Shown here: one piece after another, positions 25,128 through 36,656 of the stretch
Layout: each line of letters opens with the position of its first letter
Position numbering within the stretch: position 1 is the stretch's first letter
Assembly: GCA_002914845.1 (NCBI GenBank)
Contig: JXTC01000183.1
Location: 491,239-555,238, forward strand
Length of the DNA stretch: 64,000 nt
From: Trema orientale
Lineage: Eukaryota; Streptophyta; Magnoliopsida; Rosales; Cannabaceae
Reading direction: 5' to 3'
The notes under the pieces: generated by a model
Told to the model about the DNA's origin: nothing
What the model saw: the letters and a program-made list of their open reading frames with translations, nothing else
The model's database searches: none
Program-made: the position numbers and the translations under genes

Positions 25128-27080
25128 ATGTAATTTTCCAAAAGAGATTGATTCATAAATTATGCTCTAGATGTTATCTAGTTGTTTTAATTTTAGATAG
25201 GCATGGGAGAGTCCAAAGAATCTAAGGGATAAAAAATCAATAAAGATTATTGTGAATTTCTGATTTCGAAATTGAACTAAAAATTTTCATACTAGAGGCA
25301 AAGAATTTTAAATATTTATTAATGTATTGACTGTTGAGAAAGAAAATGGTCCTTAATAAAGGTTAATGAATTAGAAATAAATCAAGAGGATGGTTAGGAG
25401 TAGCAGCATATATACTTTTTCTCGATCTTATATATTCAGTAATATTGACCTCATTCTATTGTTAATTGTAGTGGCAAGAGTTCGGAGAACGAATTTACAC
25501 GAACTTCTGTAATATGAGAAACATGTAGTAAGTATGCAATATTTTAAATATTAAATTATGTTGTGATCAAAACCAAATAATATACCAACCAAATAAAATT
25601 TATTCAGAATTTGACAATTCAGAAACATTCACTATTGAGTAAGTGGATTTCCTTTAACATATACCAAAGCAATTTCAACATAGAAAAGGGATTTCCTTTA
25701 ACATATACCAAAGCAATTTCAACATAGATAAGTACGTACCAACAACTCGAGCTTGTTCCCGGGAGCTATATGCATGGTATACGAGACATGTGTGTCCAGC
25801 TGTTTCTTATATTGACTTGAATCACATAATCACATGCCTTAGCTTTGGCAAAATTCATACAATGTGAACATGTTTGTAGGTCAAAAAGGGAACAATGATA
25901 CATATATAGAATCATATGCCGGTATACACATACGAATTTGTATTGGCCCATTTGGTGAAGACACAAAGTACAAAATTGCAAAGTGTCTGGTGTTATAGAT
26001 TCATACACAATTGCGGCAATGGCAGTTTTAGCGGTGAAATTAACAGTGCAACATGCTATTAACAGTTGAGAATGATGATTAAAGATAATACTAATTGAAA
26101 GGATACGAAATTCTCAATTAATTTTAGAGCAATGCTAGAGAACGCTAGCATTATTCATTTTGAAAGGCTAGGATTTTAGAGAAGAAATTAAAGATTTGAT
26201 GGGTTTTTTTTTTTCTTTTTTCCTTTTCTTCTGAGGTTAAAAGATATTGATGGTTATGAGAACCCCACTTATTGTCTTTCTAATTCTGGTTTAACTTTCG
26301 AGTTTGTTAGAATCAATTTATAGAAACTTCAGAATAGCTGTATTGAAAATGTCAATACTGTATATTGCAATTTTTTCCACCGCCAAAATGCTCGTTTCAT
26401 TTTGTGCTTGAATAAATTAGTAATAATGTTATGTGCATAATGTTATCTTGACTTTTTTTGTTTTAATATCACCAATAACCGCTTTAAAGTAGCTATTCAA
26501 TTTTAAAAATCATTGCAAAACTTATCTTTCTTTTAAATATAAAGATGATAAATCTTGTTCCTCTAAAATGAAAGATGATAATAACTAATACTATTATTCG
26601 GTTCAAAAAAGAAAAATTTGAAACTACAAATAATTATTCCGTGAAAAGTTAACTACTCAAATTGAAAATAACTTTTCCATAAAAAAAAAGAAAATAACTA
26701 AATGCTAAAATTGGCATTTGATGCCAAATATGCTCTAAACATTTAATTTGTTTTAACATTGATACGATGGTTTGGAATTGCATTAGAGATGCCCATTCAA
26801 GACGACAAGAATAGCGACCTTGGAGTGTTATTGTGTTATTAAAATCAAAGCATTGTTTATCCTACTATGGGAATGATCTTTTAGAAATAGGCCAATTTGG
26901 TGGTAGGTATTTTAAAAGAACAGCACATTAATGTTTGGACTACTGCAATATTTTATTCTATTAGTTTATATTTAATTTGAAATCGTAATAATAATTTCTT
27001 CTCAGGTAGAGGATCGTGAGTTTATCTACTCTCCCTAGCCATGGGAATAAAAATGTATGGATACTTTAGTATTGTAAGAT
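25128..27080. other. AT-rich intergenic region
   Basis: No gene is supported. One small tandem repeat is listed separately. The short frames present are in low-complexity or AT-rich DNA. Confidence 0.55.
25645..25732. repeat. Tandem duplication, 44-bp unit, two copies
   Basis: GGATTTCCTTTAACATATAC at 25645 is repeated almost exactly at 25689. Confidence 0.9.
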
Positions 27081-27190
27081 AGAAGTCTCAATTGAGGTTA
27101 GCTCATTAGGAGTGTGTAAATGCGTAAAAAATGATGGGTTCGAACCCTAATTAAGCTTATTTATTTATTAATTTTATAATAAATTTTTTT
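27080..27190 (+). mobile_element. tRNA-derived SINE-like remnant
   Basis: An A-box-like TTAGCTCATTAGG (27098-27110) lies about 30 bp before a perfect B-box GGTTCGAACCC (27137-27147), the spacing of a Pol III promoter. The surrounding bases do not fold as a cloverleaf tRNA by eye and a T-rich tail follows. I did not find target duplications. It could instead be a decayed tRNA gene. Confidence 0.5.
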
Positions 27191-27646
27191 TAAATGTCCT
27201 CTCTAATCATCTTTGATTTTTTTTTTTTGGAGTACCTATAATTTGTTGAATAATTATAAATTTGTAATTTATGTAAAAAATTGAATCCTAACTGGCTAGG
27301 ATTTAGGAATAACCTTAAAAAGCAGTTGCCAAACAGCATAATATCACACTAGAATTACACACCGAATTCCTTTCCCAAAAAAAAAAACAATTACACACCG
27401 AGTAAAGATCTTTATGGGGAATTCAAGGGGAAAAAAAAAAGAAGAAGAAAAAAAGTTTTTTTTTCTTGACGATTTGACTTTTGACTTTCCAAAATTGACT
27501 TCACAAAAGTGGTATCTCCTTAAGCCACATATAGCGATATAGACCCCTCTCTCTCTCTCTCATCTCTCTCTCTCTCTCGAGTGAGCTCCACGCTTGATCA
27601 TCTGTGATTATTTAGGGTTTAATCTCTATCTTTGCCAGTCACGTAC
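27191..27646. other. Promoter and 5' UTR region of the phosphotransfer gene
   Basis: A long CT run (about 27546-27580) and a telo-box-like TTAGGGTTT (27612-27620) lie just before the start codon. Both are common in 5' regions of plant genes. Confidence 0.5.
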
Positions 27647-29473
27647 ATGGCTTCCTCGGCAAAGGCAGAACTCAAGGCCCTAGTCCAGTCCTTGATTGGC
27701 CAGGTAACCTATTCTCGTTTTATTATTTCTACCTTCTTGCTTTTCTCTTCTTTTCTTTTCTTTTCTATTCTTTTCTTTTTGGTATTATCTAATATATCAT
27801 TCTTGTGCTCTTATTTTTAGGTTAAGGAATGAAACACTACCAAGTTTTCACGATTATTGGTTTTCGTATAGGGACTTGAATGTTTATGTTTTTTTTTTTT
27901 TGGGGGGGAGGGGGGACAAAATTCATTTTCTTTCTAGACAAAGAAAATGTACATACTCTAATGGAAAATAATTGTGTCTCTAGTTTATTCCGTAAGAGAA
28001 ACTTTGATTTGGCCTAATGTACTTTTGAATAGTGATTTTTCGATATGGGTTTTTCAAATATTCAGTGCTAATTAATTAATTAATTATATTTTACAGGATA
28101 TATTGAATAGCCAGTTTACTCAGCTTCAAGCTTTACGAGATCAAACTAATCCTGATTTTGTTGTTAAGGTCGTCGATTTGTTCTGCTCAGACGCCCAGAA
28201 CATCATAAAAATATTGATTAAACACATGTACGTGTGATCTCCTACGTAGTTTTCCACCCATGTATGACGTACCCTTTACTTAATTTTATCGAATTCTTGT
28301 TAGTGTTTCTTTGAAACGTGTTCCTTAATTTTTATTTTTGTAGGTCTCAAGAAGACACTGATTTCCATCAAATGGATCCCTATGTTCATCAATTAAGAGG
28401 GTGTACCTCAAGGTATGGTGCTGATTCGTTTAGGCTTTTAAAAATTGATGTTTTGGGGTTTAATATTTTGCATACACAATTTTTTTTTTTCTAAAAGGAA
28501 AAAACAGTCTTCATAGTATGTATTATTTCGGCTGAATATATTCTACTAATTTGTGCTTTATTATATGGTCTTTCAGTATTGGTGCACAAAGCATGACAAT
28601 GGCTTGTGCTGATCTTTATCAGGCTTTTGCTGCCAGGAACAAGAAAATGTGAGCAGAACTGCTTGTCACTCTCTAATTATTCACCTTTATATGTACTTAA
28701 TCAATTGAAGATGTGCATGCTAATTTGTAATGAAAAGAATTGTAATTAGAAAAGAATTGGAAATGATTGAGAATGAAGAAATTTTGTGTTATCTTTTCCG
28801 AAGAATTTGAGCATATATGGTTGGCAAACATGGCCTGGATATTGTACTTTTGTTTTAAGACCTTAATTGAAACTGTCATCAAAATCCCAAGCTTAACTTT
28901 GCATTTTTTAGTTTTTTTTTTTTTCTCTGGGGAACTTTTCGGCTTGTGCTTTCGGAAAATTTTGCCGTGTTATAGAACATAACTTGGAAATGCATGTTTG
29001 AACTGAACTAAAAATTTAGTCAAACTAATTTGCATGTCATTTGATTCCTGATACGATTTTAATGTTAAAAACATGTACAACACCAATTATTTGTTGTTTT
29101 CATTCTTTTAAACATTGAGAATTATTTCATTTTCCAACTCTATGGTGCAGGTGCCTCAAGGTCTTGCACAAAATCGAATGTGAATACTTTACTTTATACG
29201 ACAAATTGCGTGACGTTGTGCAGGTAGGTAGTGCATAATGTAGGCTTCCTATAGCTAGTACTTAATTTTATCCTTTTTATGTCAAAGATTTTAGTTTGAT
29301 TTTCACTTCCTGATTTTTATTTATTTATTTGTTTATTTATTTATTTTTGTTAAATCTCCTTCTCTTTTTGTCGGCATTTTTGGAAGCAGTTAGAGAGGCA
29401 GATCTTTGCTCCTGAGTCCAACCAACAACGTCAGGATGTTAGCTATGCCACTATGCCAGTGCAACGTAGGTGA
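27647..29473 (+). CDS. Histidine-containing phosphotransfer protein (AHP/HPt)
   Basis: Six exons join in phase: 27647-27703, 28097-28227, 28344-28412, 28577-28648, 29151-29223, 29390-29473, giving 161 residues. The protein is a single HPt four-helix domain. The phospho-acceptor is His78 in YVHQLRGCTSSIGAQ, matching the family motif HQLKGSSSSIGAQ. Such proteins carry phosphate from hybrid histidine kinases such as cytokinin receptors to response regulators, moving between cytosol and nucleus. The acceptor His is kept, unlike in pseudo-HPt AHP6. But the usual Lys at His+3 is Arg, the Ser run is CTSS, and the following RVKN-like stretch is SMTM, so this is a diverged member. A longer tail (about 140-161) is Gln/Arg-rich. 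The exon pattern is usual for AHP genes. Confidence 0.9.
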
Positions 29474-30112
29474 AGAATGGTTATCATCAATCTATTTACT
29501 TCATTTACTCGATTTATTCCTTTTCTTTCTGCCCTTTTTTGGGGGCAACCTTGTGCATGATTTCATGATTCAAATACTGCCTTTTGGCTTAGAATTAATG
29601 CCCCTTCTTTCTTTTTTTTTTTTTTGGGTGGAATGACTTAAGATTTAAGCTTCAGCTCTAGACTTTAGACAAGGTTTGTGATTAGGTCACATTCGATAAA
29701 CATGTCAATATGAAAATATATTCTTTCTTTTTAAGATATTCATCAGTTATGACGAGATAACTAGGTGTTTTAATTTATATTTGTAGTCTATAGTCTATAC
29801 TAGCTACATCATATGGAACAAATAAGACCCACTAGTTGATAAACGACAGTGAAGAAAAACGACATCATTAATGCACCTAGCATTCTTGTTTCCCTTTTTC
29901 CCCCCTAACTACAACAATTTCATATCAATATTCCTGAACTCTCTCACCCAATAGAACCAGAAGCTAGTGTCAATAATGATGAGAATGAAACAAGATAATG
30001 CTATTACCATACTTCAGTAGTTGAGATGACATAAAGGGATATAACGAGATATTTACATTCTTTCAAAGCATCAGTCAAAGATGCAACGAAATTGACCATG
30101 ACGCTTGAAGTT
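29474..30112. other. Shared 3' region of two convergent genes
   Basis: 639 bp between the stop codons of the AHP (+) and IQM (-) genes. Nothing else is recognised. Confidence 0.6.
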
Positions 30113-33042
30113 TTACTCAACAGAGGTTCCATCTTCAACATGGATGTCCCCTGGGGAATAAGACGTTGGTGATAAAAGACCAGCTACTCGCCTAAATGGT
30201 GATGGTGTTGGGGGAGTTCTTGGAGACAGGTTCATTATCTCCAAAGCCTGTACCCTCACTTCTACAGGGTAGTCTGCAACACAACCAATTCTTGGGCCAG
30301 CTCCAGTCGACCATTTGAGCAAGAGCTGATGCCCTAACTGATAAGATTTTGCGGCCTTCTTGGAATTTATTCTTTCCAATAATTTGGCTTTTGGAACATC
30401 AGCTCTTGGACTCTGAAGACCACCAGACAACGTCCTCTTGTAATTGCTTTTCGTTTCAATAGGGGGGACTTTGCCAGATTTGGAGGATGGGGATTTTTGC
30501 AGTTCTTCGGGAGTATAGACTTCAGGAGTTTCAGAGGTTGTTAAATTTTTTAGCATTGTTCCAGCTCTCCTGACCTTGCTGTCATCATAAGAGTCAGAAT
30601 CTTCATTTGCCTTGCGTATCTGAACAGAAGGAAATGCCAAAAATACAGTCAGGCAAAATGGAACATAATAAATAAAGTAAAATCTAGACTTGGAAATTCA
30701 TTTCGACTTCAACTGTAACCAGAACCTAGACATAATCTGTCACCATGTACGGAAAATAGGATTCATGGCAAGTAAATCAACCATCAAGCTTTTTAGGACC
30801 ACAAATAGACACTAAGGTCAGACGATAGATTACCTGGACTTCATTAAGATTCACTCCGTTTTCCTTGAGAAATGATAAAAAGGTGTCCAGACGGTCATCT
30901 GTTGGCCGATAATGCCCACTATATGCAGAGATGGACTGAAAAGTCAAGGCAATTGTCGATTAGACACCATAAATCAGCATAATTAGAACCATGACTTTGT
31001 CAATGCTAACATGTTACTTCTGTACATATTTTTGTCTGTAAAGGTAGAAGCTTTGAGGAAACAGAGAAATCTAGAATAAAAGGTCACTGGCCACCCTAAC
31101 AGGTCAAATTTAAACAATGCATGACTCAACACCAAACGAAGAAATAATTTTCATGCACATGACAATCCCAGATGCAAATAGAACTCGTGTAAACAATGCA
31201 AATTCTATACCAGTAGTGAATCACATTCAACTCCAGTTACGTGGATTGTATAATATCCTATAAAATATACCTTCAGAGTTCCATGCTCTGCCTCTAGCCT
31301 CCCTGCGGCTAATGTAGCTCCTCCAGCCAAGAAGCTAGAATGATGGAATACTCCTTTCTTTTTCTGAAATGTATGGACAAGGGATCAATGTTCCAGGGCA
31401 ACATACCAGCACTTAGAACTAAAGAAATTTCTCCAAGAAAATGAAAATAACAAAAATACAAAGGTCATCTGTTTGTTGAAAACTTGAAATCTCACCTCAC
31501 CAGCATATAGTTTCTTAAAGGTGCTCATAACAAATATCCACTTGGCTCCTTGCGATTCTCTTTTTGAATCAAGGAGTTCTCCAGTTTGTTTGTGAATAAT
31601 CTTCCCCTCAACAACAATGTACTCGTAATGTTCTCTCTCTTGCTAATTTCAGAAACGAAGGAAAATAAATAAATTATAAGCATATTTCAACATAGCAGGA
31701 ACTGGTGTTATAAACTCAGAGTATGCAAAAAATCCAGTTTTGATCCTCATATGCACTTACAGGTCCAAGATATTTGATGCATTGTTGCCTAAGCTTTGAT
31801 CTTGAACACTCTTTGAGATCAAACTCTTTACCATCTCCTATATCCAACCTGCAAGGTAGAATAACAGTATAAATCAAAGGTGAATCTGAGTCCTGCCAGA
31901 ACCACGTAAGTTTCGAACGGTAAATTTTTCTTACCAGTAAAAAAATGGCTGACCAGCATCCGTTTTACACCACTCTTCATAGTAATGATGCAAGCTATGA
32001 CCATACCGATGCCTTGGATCAATCTACATTTCCAAATCATTGACAAGTGAATACATTTATATCCAAGGACACAATAGACGAAAATAGTTGAAATTAAAAC
32101 GAAAACCCAAATCATTTAATAAACTAAAAAAGCCAAGCCAAGATTCAAAACAATATAAGAAAGTCATTACAGCTTCAATCCAATGCTGAAAAGCCAATTT
32201 TTGTGCTTTGGCGTCTTTGGATAAACCCTTTCCCACCTGTTCAAAAAAGTCCAAAAAAAAAAAAAAAACTTCCATAATGTTACTCACTTCAAAAACCAAA
32301 CCACAGCCGTCTTCTTCTGAATTATAATTTTAACCAAACGACAAGAAAAAAAAAAACCAAACACTGCCATGAATTCCCAAAAGGGTATCTCACAACTTGT
32401 TCTGTTCAATCAATCCATACCCATAAAATAAAAATAAAAAACCGAAAAGTATGATCATACCTTAGAAGCATTCAAGCTAACACGATTCCACCGCGAAGCC
32501 GCGGATTCAGGTTTCGAGAAATTGAAGAACGAAATCGTACTGTGATTTAGTCTAGCAAAGTCCAAAGCTTGCCACCTTTGTAACAATATCACACATATAT
32601 ATTATATATATTTTTTCAATTAATATTCGGCGAAAATACATAACCAAAATCCCTAGTTGTTCGTACAAAAAACTTGCTGAAAGGGAAAAACGAAAGAGAC
32701 TTCACGAACTCACCATAGCTCCTCGGCCACGACGGCGGAGTCCGCCAACCTCCGCCGGGTCCGGTAGCCCCTGTAAACCTTCTGAAGCTTCACCGCAGCA
32801 CTCGCCGTCGCGTTCCGCTTCGCCGATTTCCCGGCGGAATCGCCGCCGTCAACCTCCGGAGCCTCGCCGTTGAAGGAGTTTTTCCGGTCGAGAGTCGCCG
32901 GGGAATCGGCATCGGAGCCGGACATTTCGGGGCCGAGCATGTCGGAGCGGGGAATGCTCAAGTCGCCATGGGAGTAGGGGAATGAGGAGGGCTTTGACTG
33001 GAGCTCGAAGCCGGAGAGGGCCTGAGTCTGAACCACTTCCAT
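30113..33042 (-). CDS. IQ-motif calmodulin-binding protein of the IQM family (IQM3-like)
   Basis: Nine minus-strand exons join in phase: 33042-32714, 32575-32461, 32236-32171, 32023-31935, 31848-31761, 31642-31496, 31363-31271, 30935-30834, 30619-30113, giving 511 residues. The open frame extends ten codons upstream, but only to a GTG, so ATG at 33042 (MEVVQTQ) is chosen. One IQ motif ([11 protein letters not shown], 86-96) should bind apo-calmodulin. It is followed by the conserved IQM block ([59 protein letters not shown]). The C-terminal exon is Ser/Pro- and Lys-rich. IQM proteins act in calcium signalling and stress responses. It looks intact. The IQM3 assignment rests on the start MEV..., the general pattern and neighbourhood with MDAR. 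Confidence 0.92.
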
Positions 33043-34706
33043 TTGACCGACTCGGTCAACGAAACGACTCACCGAACTCAGCCCGAGTCACCGAGACCCC
33101 TAGAGAGAGAAAGTCCACGATTTTAGAGAGAGAAAGACTGCTCGTAGTTCGGAGCTCCGGGCTTTCCAACACTGGATTTTTCGGGGGTTATTTAACCGGG
33201 AAACCCCACCCGTCAAAATGTTTAATATTTATTTGTTTATTAGTAAATAATAATAATAAGTAGTGTGGTTGAGATAGAACAGCCACGCGCTGTGTCGGTG
33301 TGTGCAAACACGCGCCGTGCTCAGACAAAATTTGGTGTGTGGCTCTCTACTAAAGCAATGGGGTCTAAACTCTTTTTAAGTGAGATGGGATATTGTTGGA
33401 TTAATTCTGAGAGCGAAAGGGAACGGTATTTATAGTGGTTGGTTTGGCTTGGAATTTTTTTTTTTAAATAGAATAAATAAATAAAGACTTGGGCAAAATT
33501 TTAATTCGCTTTTGGCTATTGAGAGTTTAAAAAAAAAAAAAAAAAAGGGGTTATTCAAAGTGGTAAAGGTAGCCAAGAAAAAAGGACTTGAAATTGATCG
33601 AGTGAATCACGTGGTGGACTTTTGAGTATGTTCAAGCACCAAAGGTCCATAACTCATTCTATGTGAAAAATAAATATTTAAAATACCGTTTTATACGGTA
33701 GAGGGCATGTGGAAATAGACACGAAATTGCTTGGTTGTGAAGTCTTTTTTCAGTGAAGAAAAATATTATGGCACAGAAATGATTATTTTCTCTTGTTTTG
33801 TTCGTGTACATCATGAATTTCAACAAGAAAAAAAGATTTAGGAGGGGTCAGTGCTTTAGTCATATTTTTTCAAGTATGTGAACAAAATTTAAAAGTACGA
33901 GCGAATGAAAACGCGATTACTCTACCTACAAAATAATAATAATGTTTTTGAATTACAAGTTGGGACTCCAAAGCTTGCCTTAAGCATATTACAAGTTGAA
34001 ATTTAATTTTAGTTCATTGTTATGCATGCACCGCCCAAGGCCCCAAATAAATGTTGGGGAGACCAATTTTAACAGTTGTGAAGAATGTGCCTAAAAGAGT
34101 GGAAACCGCAAATAAAATACGATTAGAAGATGTTAGTAATTGTGCAACTACCTCTTCTATCACGTGTGTTGTTACTGTGGTAGGTAGCAATTAAATTGAC
34201 CTTTAAGACATGAGATTTTTTCTTTTTTTCTTTGATGGGACAAGAGGGTAATTTTTGTCTATAATTTCACTCGATTAATGTTATAAAACCCTTGGAAAAA
34301 AAATGATAAAGGTGTTAGACACACCATGAAATTTGCATATTGTTTGTTTATATACTTCTATTAAGCACTACACATACTTTTTAGTATTTCTTTATTCATC
34401 TTAATTAAGATAAAAACATTAGTCATGTGTCAAATTTTCATGTGTGAAAATTGGTCCACAACTATTGAATGATCATAATAGGGATGTGGAGTTCTTTTTT
34501 TTTCAATTATTTTATTGTAGTGTGGATATAAACTCTAAAGTTCTCGTTATCGTCTATTGGAATCAAACTACTTTGTCATTGATCTTCCCGAGATTTAGTA
34601 GTAAAAAAAGTATATAATTAGTAATGTGTATATAAAGCACACAAAACTTTGGGCATAGATTTTATTCACGACATGCATACTGATTACTTAGTTTAATTTC
34701 TTAATA
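33043..34706. other. IQM promoter side and AT-rich intergenic DNA
   Basis: Two ACGCGC cores (33285-33290, 33310-33315), the type bound by CAMTA calmodulin-binding factors, lie about 245-275 bp before the IQM start. A poly-A tract occurs at about 33529-33546. No further gene is seen. Confidence 0.5.
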
Positions 34707-35201
34707 ATAATAAATCACTTTATTAGTCCCTAAATTATGAGAAAAGTCTCACTTTGGTTTTTAAATTTTGGTCATTAAACTATTAGAATAGTTTCATCTT
34801 AGTAATTTTTGTTATATATTTTATTTTGTTCTCAACAGAATGAGCATATAAAATATCTTTGTTATTTTATTGTACTTATGTCATATCCAAAAGTATATTC
34901 CAAATACTATAAAGTGATTAGAATATGAATTGAAATACTTTAAAATTAATTGGTTAAACTAAAATTACTTGCACATTGGATAATAATATAATGAAGAACT
35001 GTCTAAAATGCTATATTAATTCTGAAATTAGTAAAATGAGAAATACAACTCATGTGTTCATTCTGATAAGAATTAAATAAAATGTGTAGCGAAAAGAAAT
35101 AAAATGAAGTAATTTTAATTATTTAATAATCAATATAACGCAATTTAAAATTTAAGGACTAAAGTGACACTTAATTTAGAGATAAATAGAGTTATTTATC
35201 C
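34707..35201. mobile_element. Mutator-like foldback MITE, 495 bp
   Basis: Imperfect inverted ends (ATAAATCACTTTATT against ATAAATAACTCTATT on the complement) are followed by a second shared phrase, TCACTTTRGTYYTTAAATTTT. A perfect 9-bp duplication TTCTTAATA flanks the element (34698-34706 and 35202-35210). The interior is AT-rich and noncoding. Confidence 0.8.
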
Positions 35202-35216
35202 TTCTTAATAATGGCT

Positions 35217-35312
35217 AATATGCATTTACTAAATTGAGTTTCACAAATAGAGCATAGAGTGTTAATATGCATTCACTAAATTGAGAGTTTCACAAATAGA
35301 GCATAGAGTGTT
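35217..35312. repeat. Tandem duplication, 47-bp unit, two copies
   Basis: AATATGCATTTACTAAATTG at 35217 recurs at 35264, each followed by TTTCACAAATAGAGCATAGA. It begins directly beyond the target duplication of the adjoining MITE. Confidence 0.9.
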
Positions 35313-36242
35313 TGTCTACATTGAAGTTGAATACACGACCTCCATTCAATGTATGGCTTAATATTTATTTTATTCTCTTATTTTATGGACTTGATTAATT
35401 ATATTTATGTGGTACGGAAAAGTTGTGTTAACTGTTTTTCTTTTTGGTAATAACGACTAAACATTAGTGCTTGAAACTGAAAGCATGAAAACTTGTCCTC
35501 CACGCGCCGCCACGCGTGTCAAAGCATAAGAGACCGATTTATGTGTGCGTTCTTGCAACGCGCCCTGTGTGTCCTGTACGGCTGTACTCATGTTGGGTAT
35601 CGATCTTTTTTTTTTTTTTCCTTCTTCCTTTTTTTCTTTAAAAAAAATAAAAAAATCTGCTCTTTGTTCAAGTTCTACAGCGGGGCTTCTGCATGTAGCA
35701 AGAGTACCTCTAACTGACCTCAATTTAAAAAAAAAAAAAAAAAAAGGAAAAACAACAACAGCGACTTTGAACTTCTAACATGATATTAAAAATAAATAGC
35801 ACGAAAATCTTGTCTTAATTTTATGAAATTTGAGAGTTCAAAAAATAATCAGTACCCGTGAAAACAACATTCTTTGCCAGTCAAAGATAATGTGGTGAAG
35901 GTTCATTGATCAATTAAGAAAACACAAATTAATTGTCCTATTATTTATTTAGTCATAAATTAGACTACAATTTGGTGGCAACAACTCATGCCTATTGCCC
36001 AATGCTAGGTACTATCCTTAACAAAACGTTGTTCATTTGACACCCGTGTAATAAATATGATACACGTGAAAATTCTTTAAGCCATAAATTGAATTTTATA
36101 TTAAAAATAAATAAATATCTCAGTCATAACTATGGGCTCTGTCATATAATTAATTAAGATATAAGCGAGACTATTGCTAGCACAATTTAATTCGAAATTA
36201 TGAATCATTATTAATTATCATCACTATTAGCACAGCTTTAAA
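35313..36242. other. AT-rich intergenic region
   Basis: A short GC-richer patch (about 35500-35590) with CGCG-containing repeats stands out. No gene is supported. Confidence 0.5.
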
Positions 36243-36656
36243 TGTTAGGAAATTATATTTCCTATTAATTAAATAGGCCACATATTTTAATAATTGTATT
36301 GCGTCACATTATTTCTAAGTGGATCCCAATTAAGTGATTTATTGAGATGTGTCAGAATATCTAATAATATGGGTTATAATATAGATACCATGTTAGTTAC
36401 CCATTTAAGGTTAATAGATAGTCTAACTGTATAGACTATATAAAGTCAATTTTTAGAGTGTTTGGTCCCTATACCAAAAAAGCACGTACACTTTTCTCTC
36501 TCAGTCACCATCACTGAGAGAGAAATCTATTAAGCAGACCTTCAGTACTTTTAGTTGTGGAAGACCTCTAACCCTCTAGCTCTTAATCGTCTAACGCTTC
36601 CACTACGGTATTCAATGGCAGACCTAAGATTATTATTCAGAGGGGAAGGCATAACA
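36243..36656 (+). mobile_element. Probable solo LTR, copia-like
   Basis: It starts TGTTAGGAAATT and aligns with the split LTR ending at 25127. A TATA-like TATATAAAG (about 36438-36446) and a following CT-rich leader fit an LTR promoter. The end at ATAACA (about 36656) is tentative; the flanks TTAAA and TAAAA are an imperfect 5-bp match. No interior is seen. Confidence 0.6.

Noticed and set aside
33043-33072. Ten extra N-terminal codons on the IQM frame
   Set aside because: The extension begins with GTG, not ATG. The first ATG in frame is at 33042 and is the plausible start.
35493-35778. Overlapping open frames around 35.5-35.8 kb
   Set aside because: They run through poly-T and poly-A tracts and show no protein-like composition.
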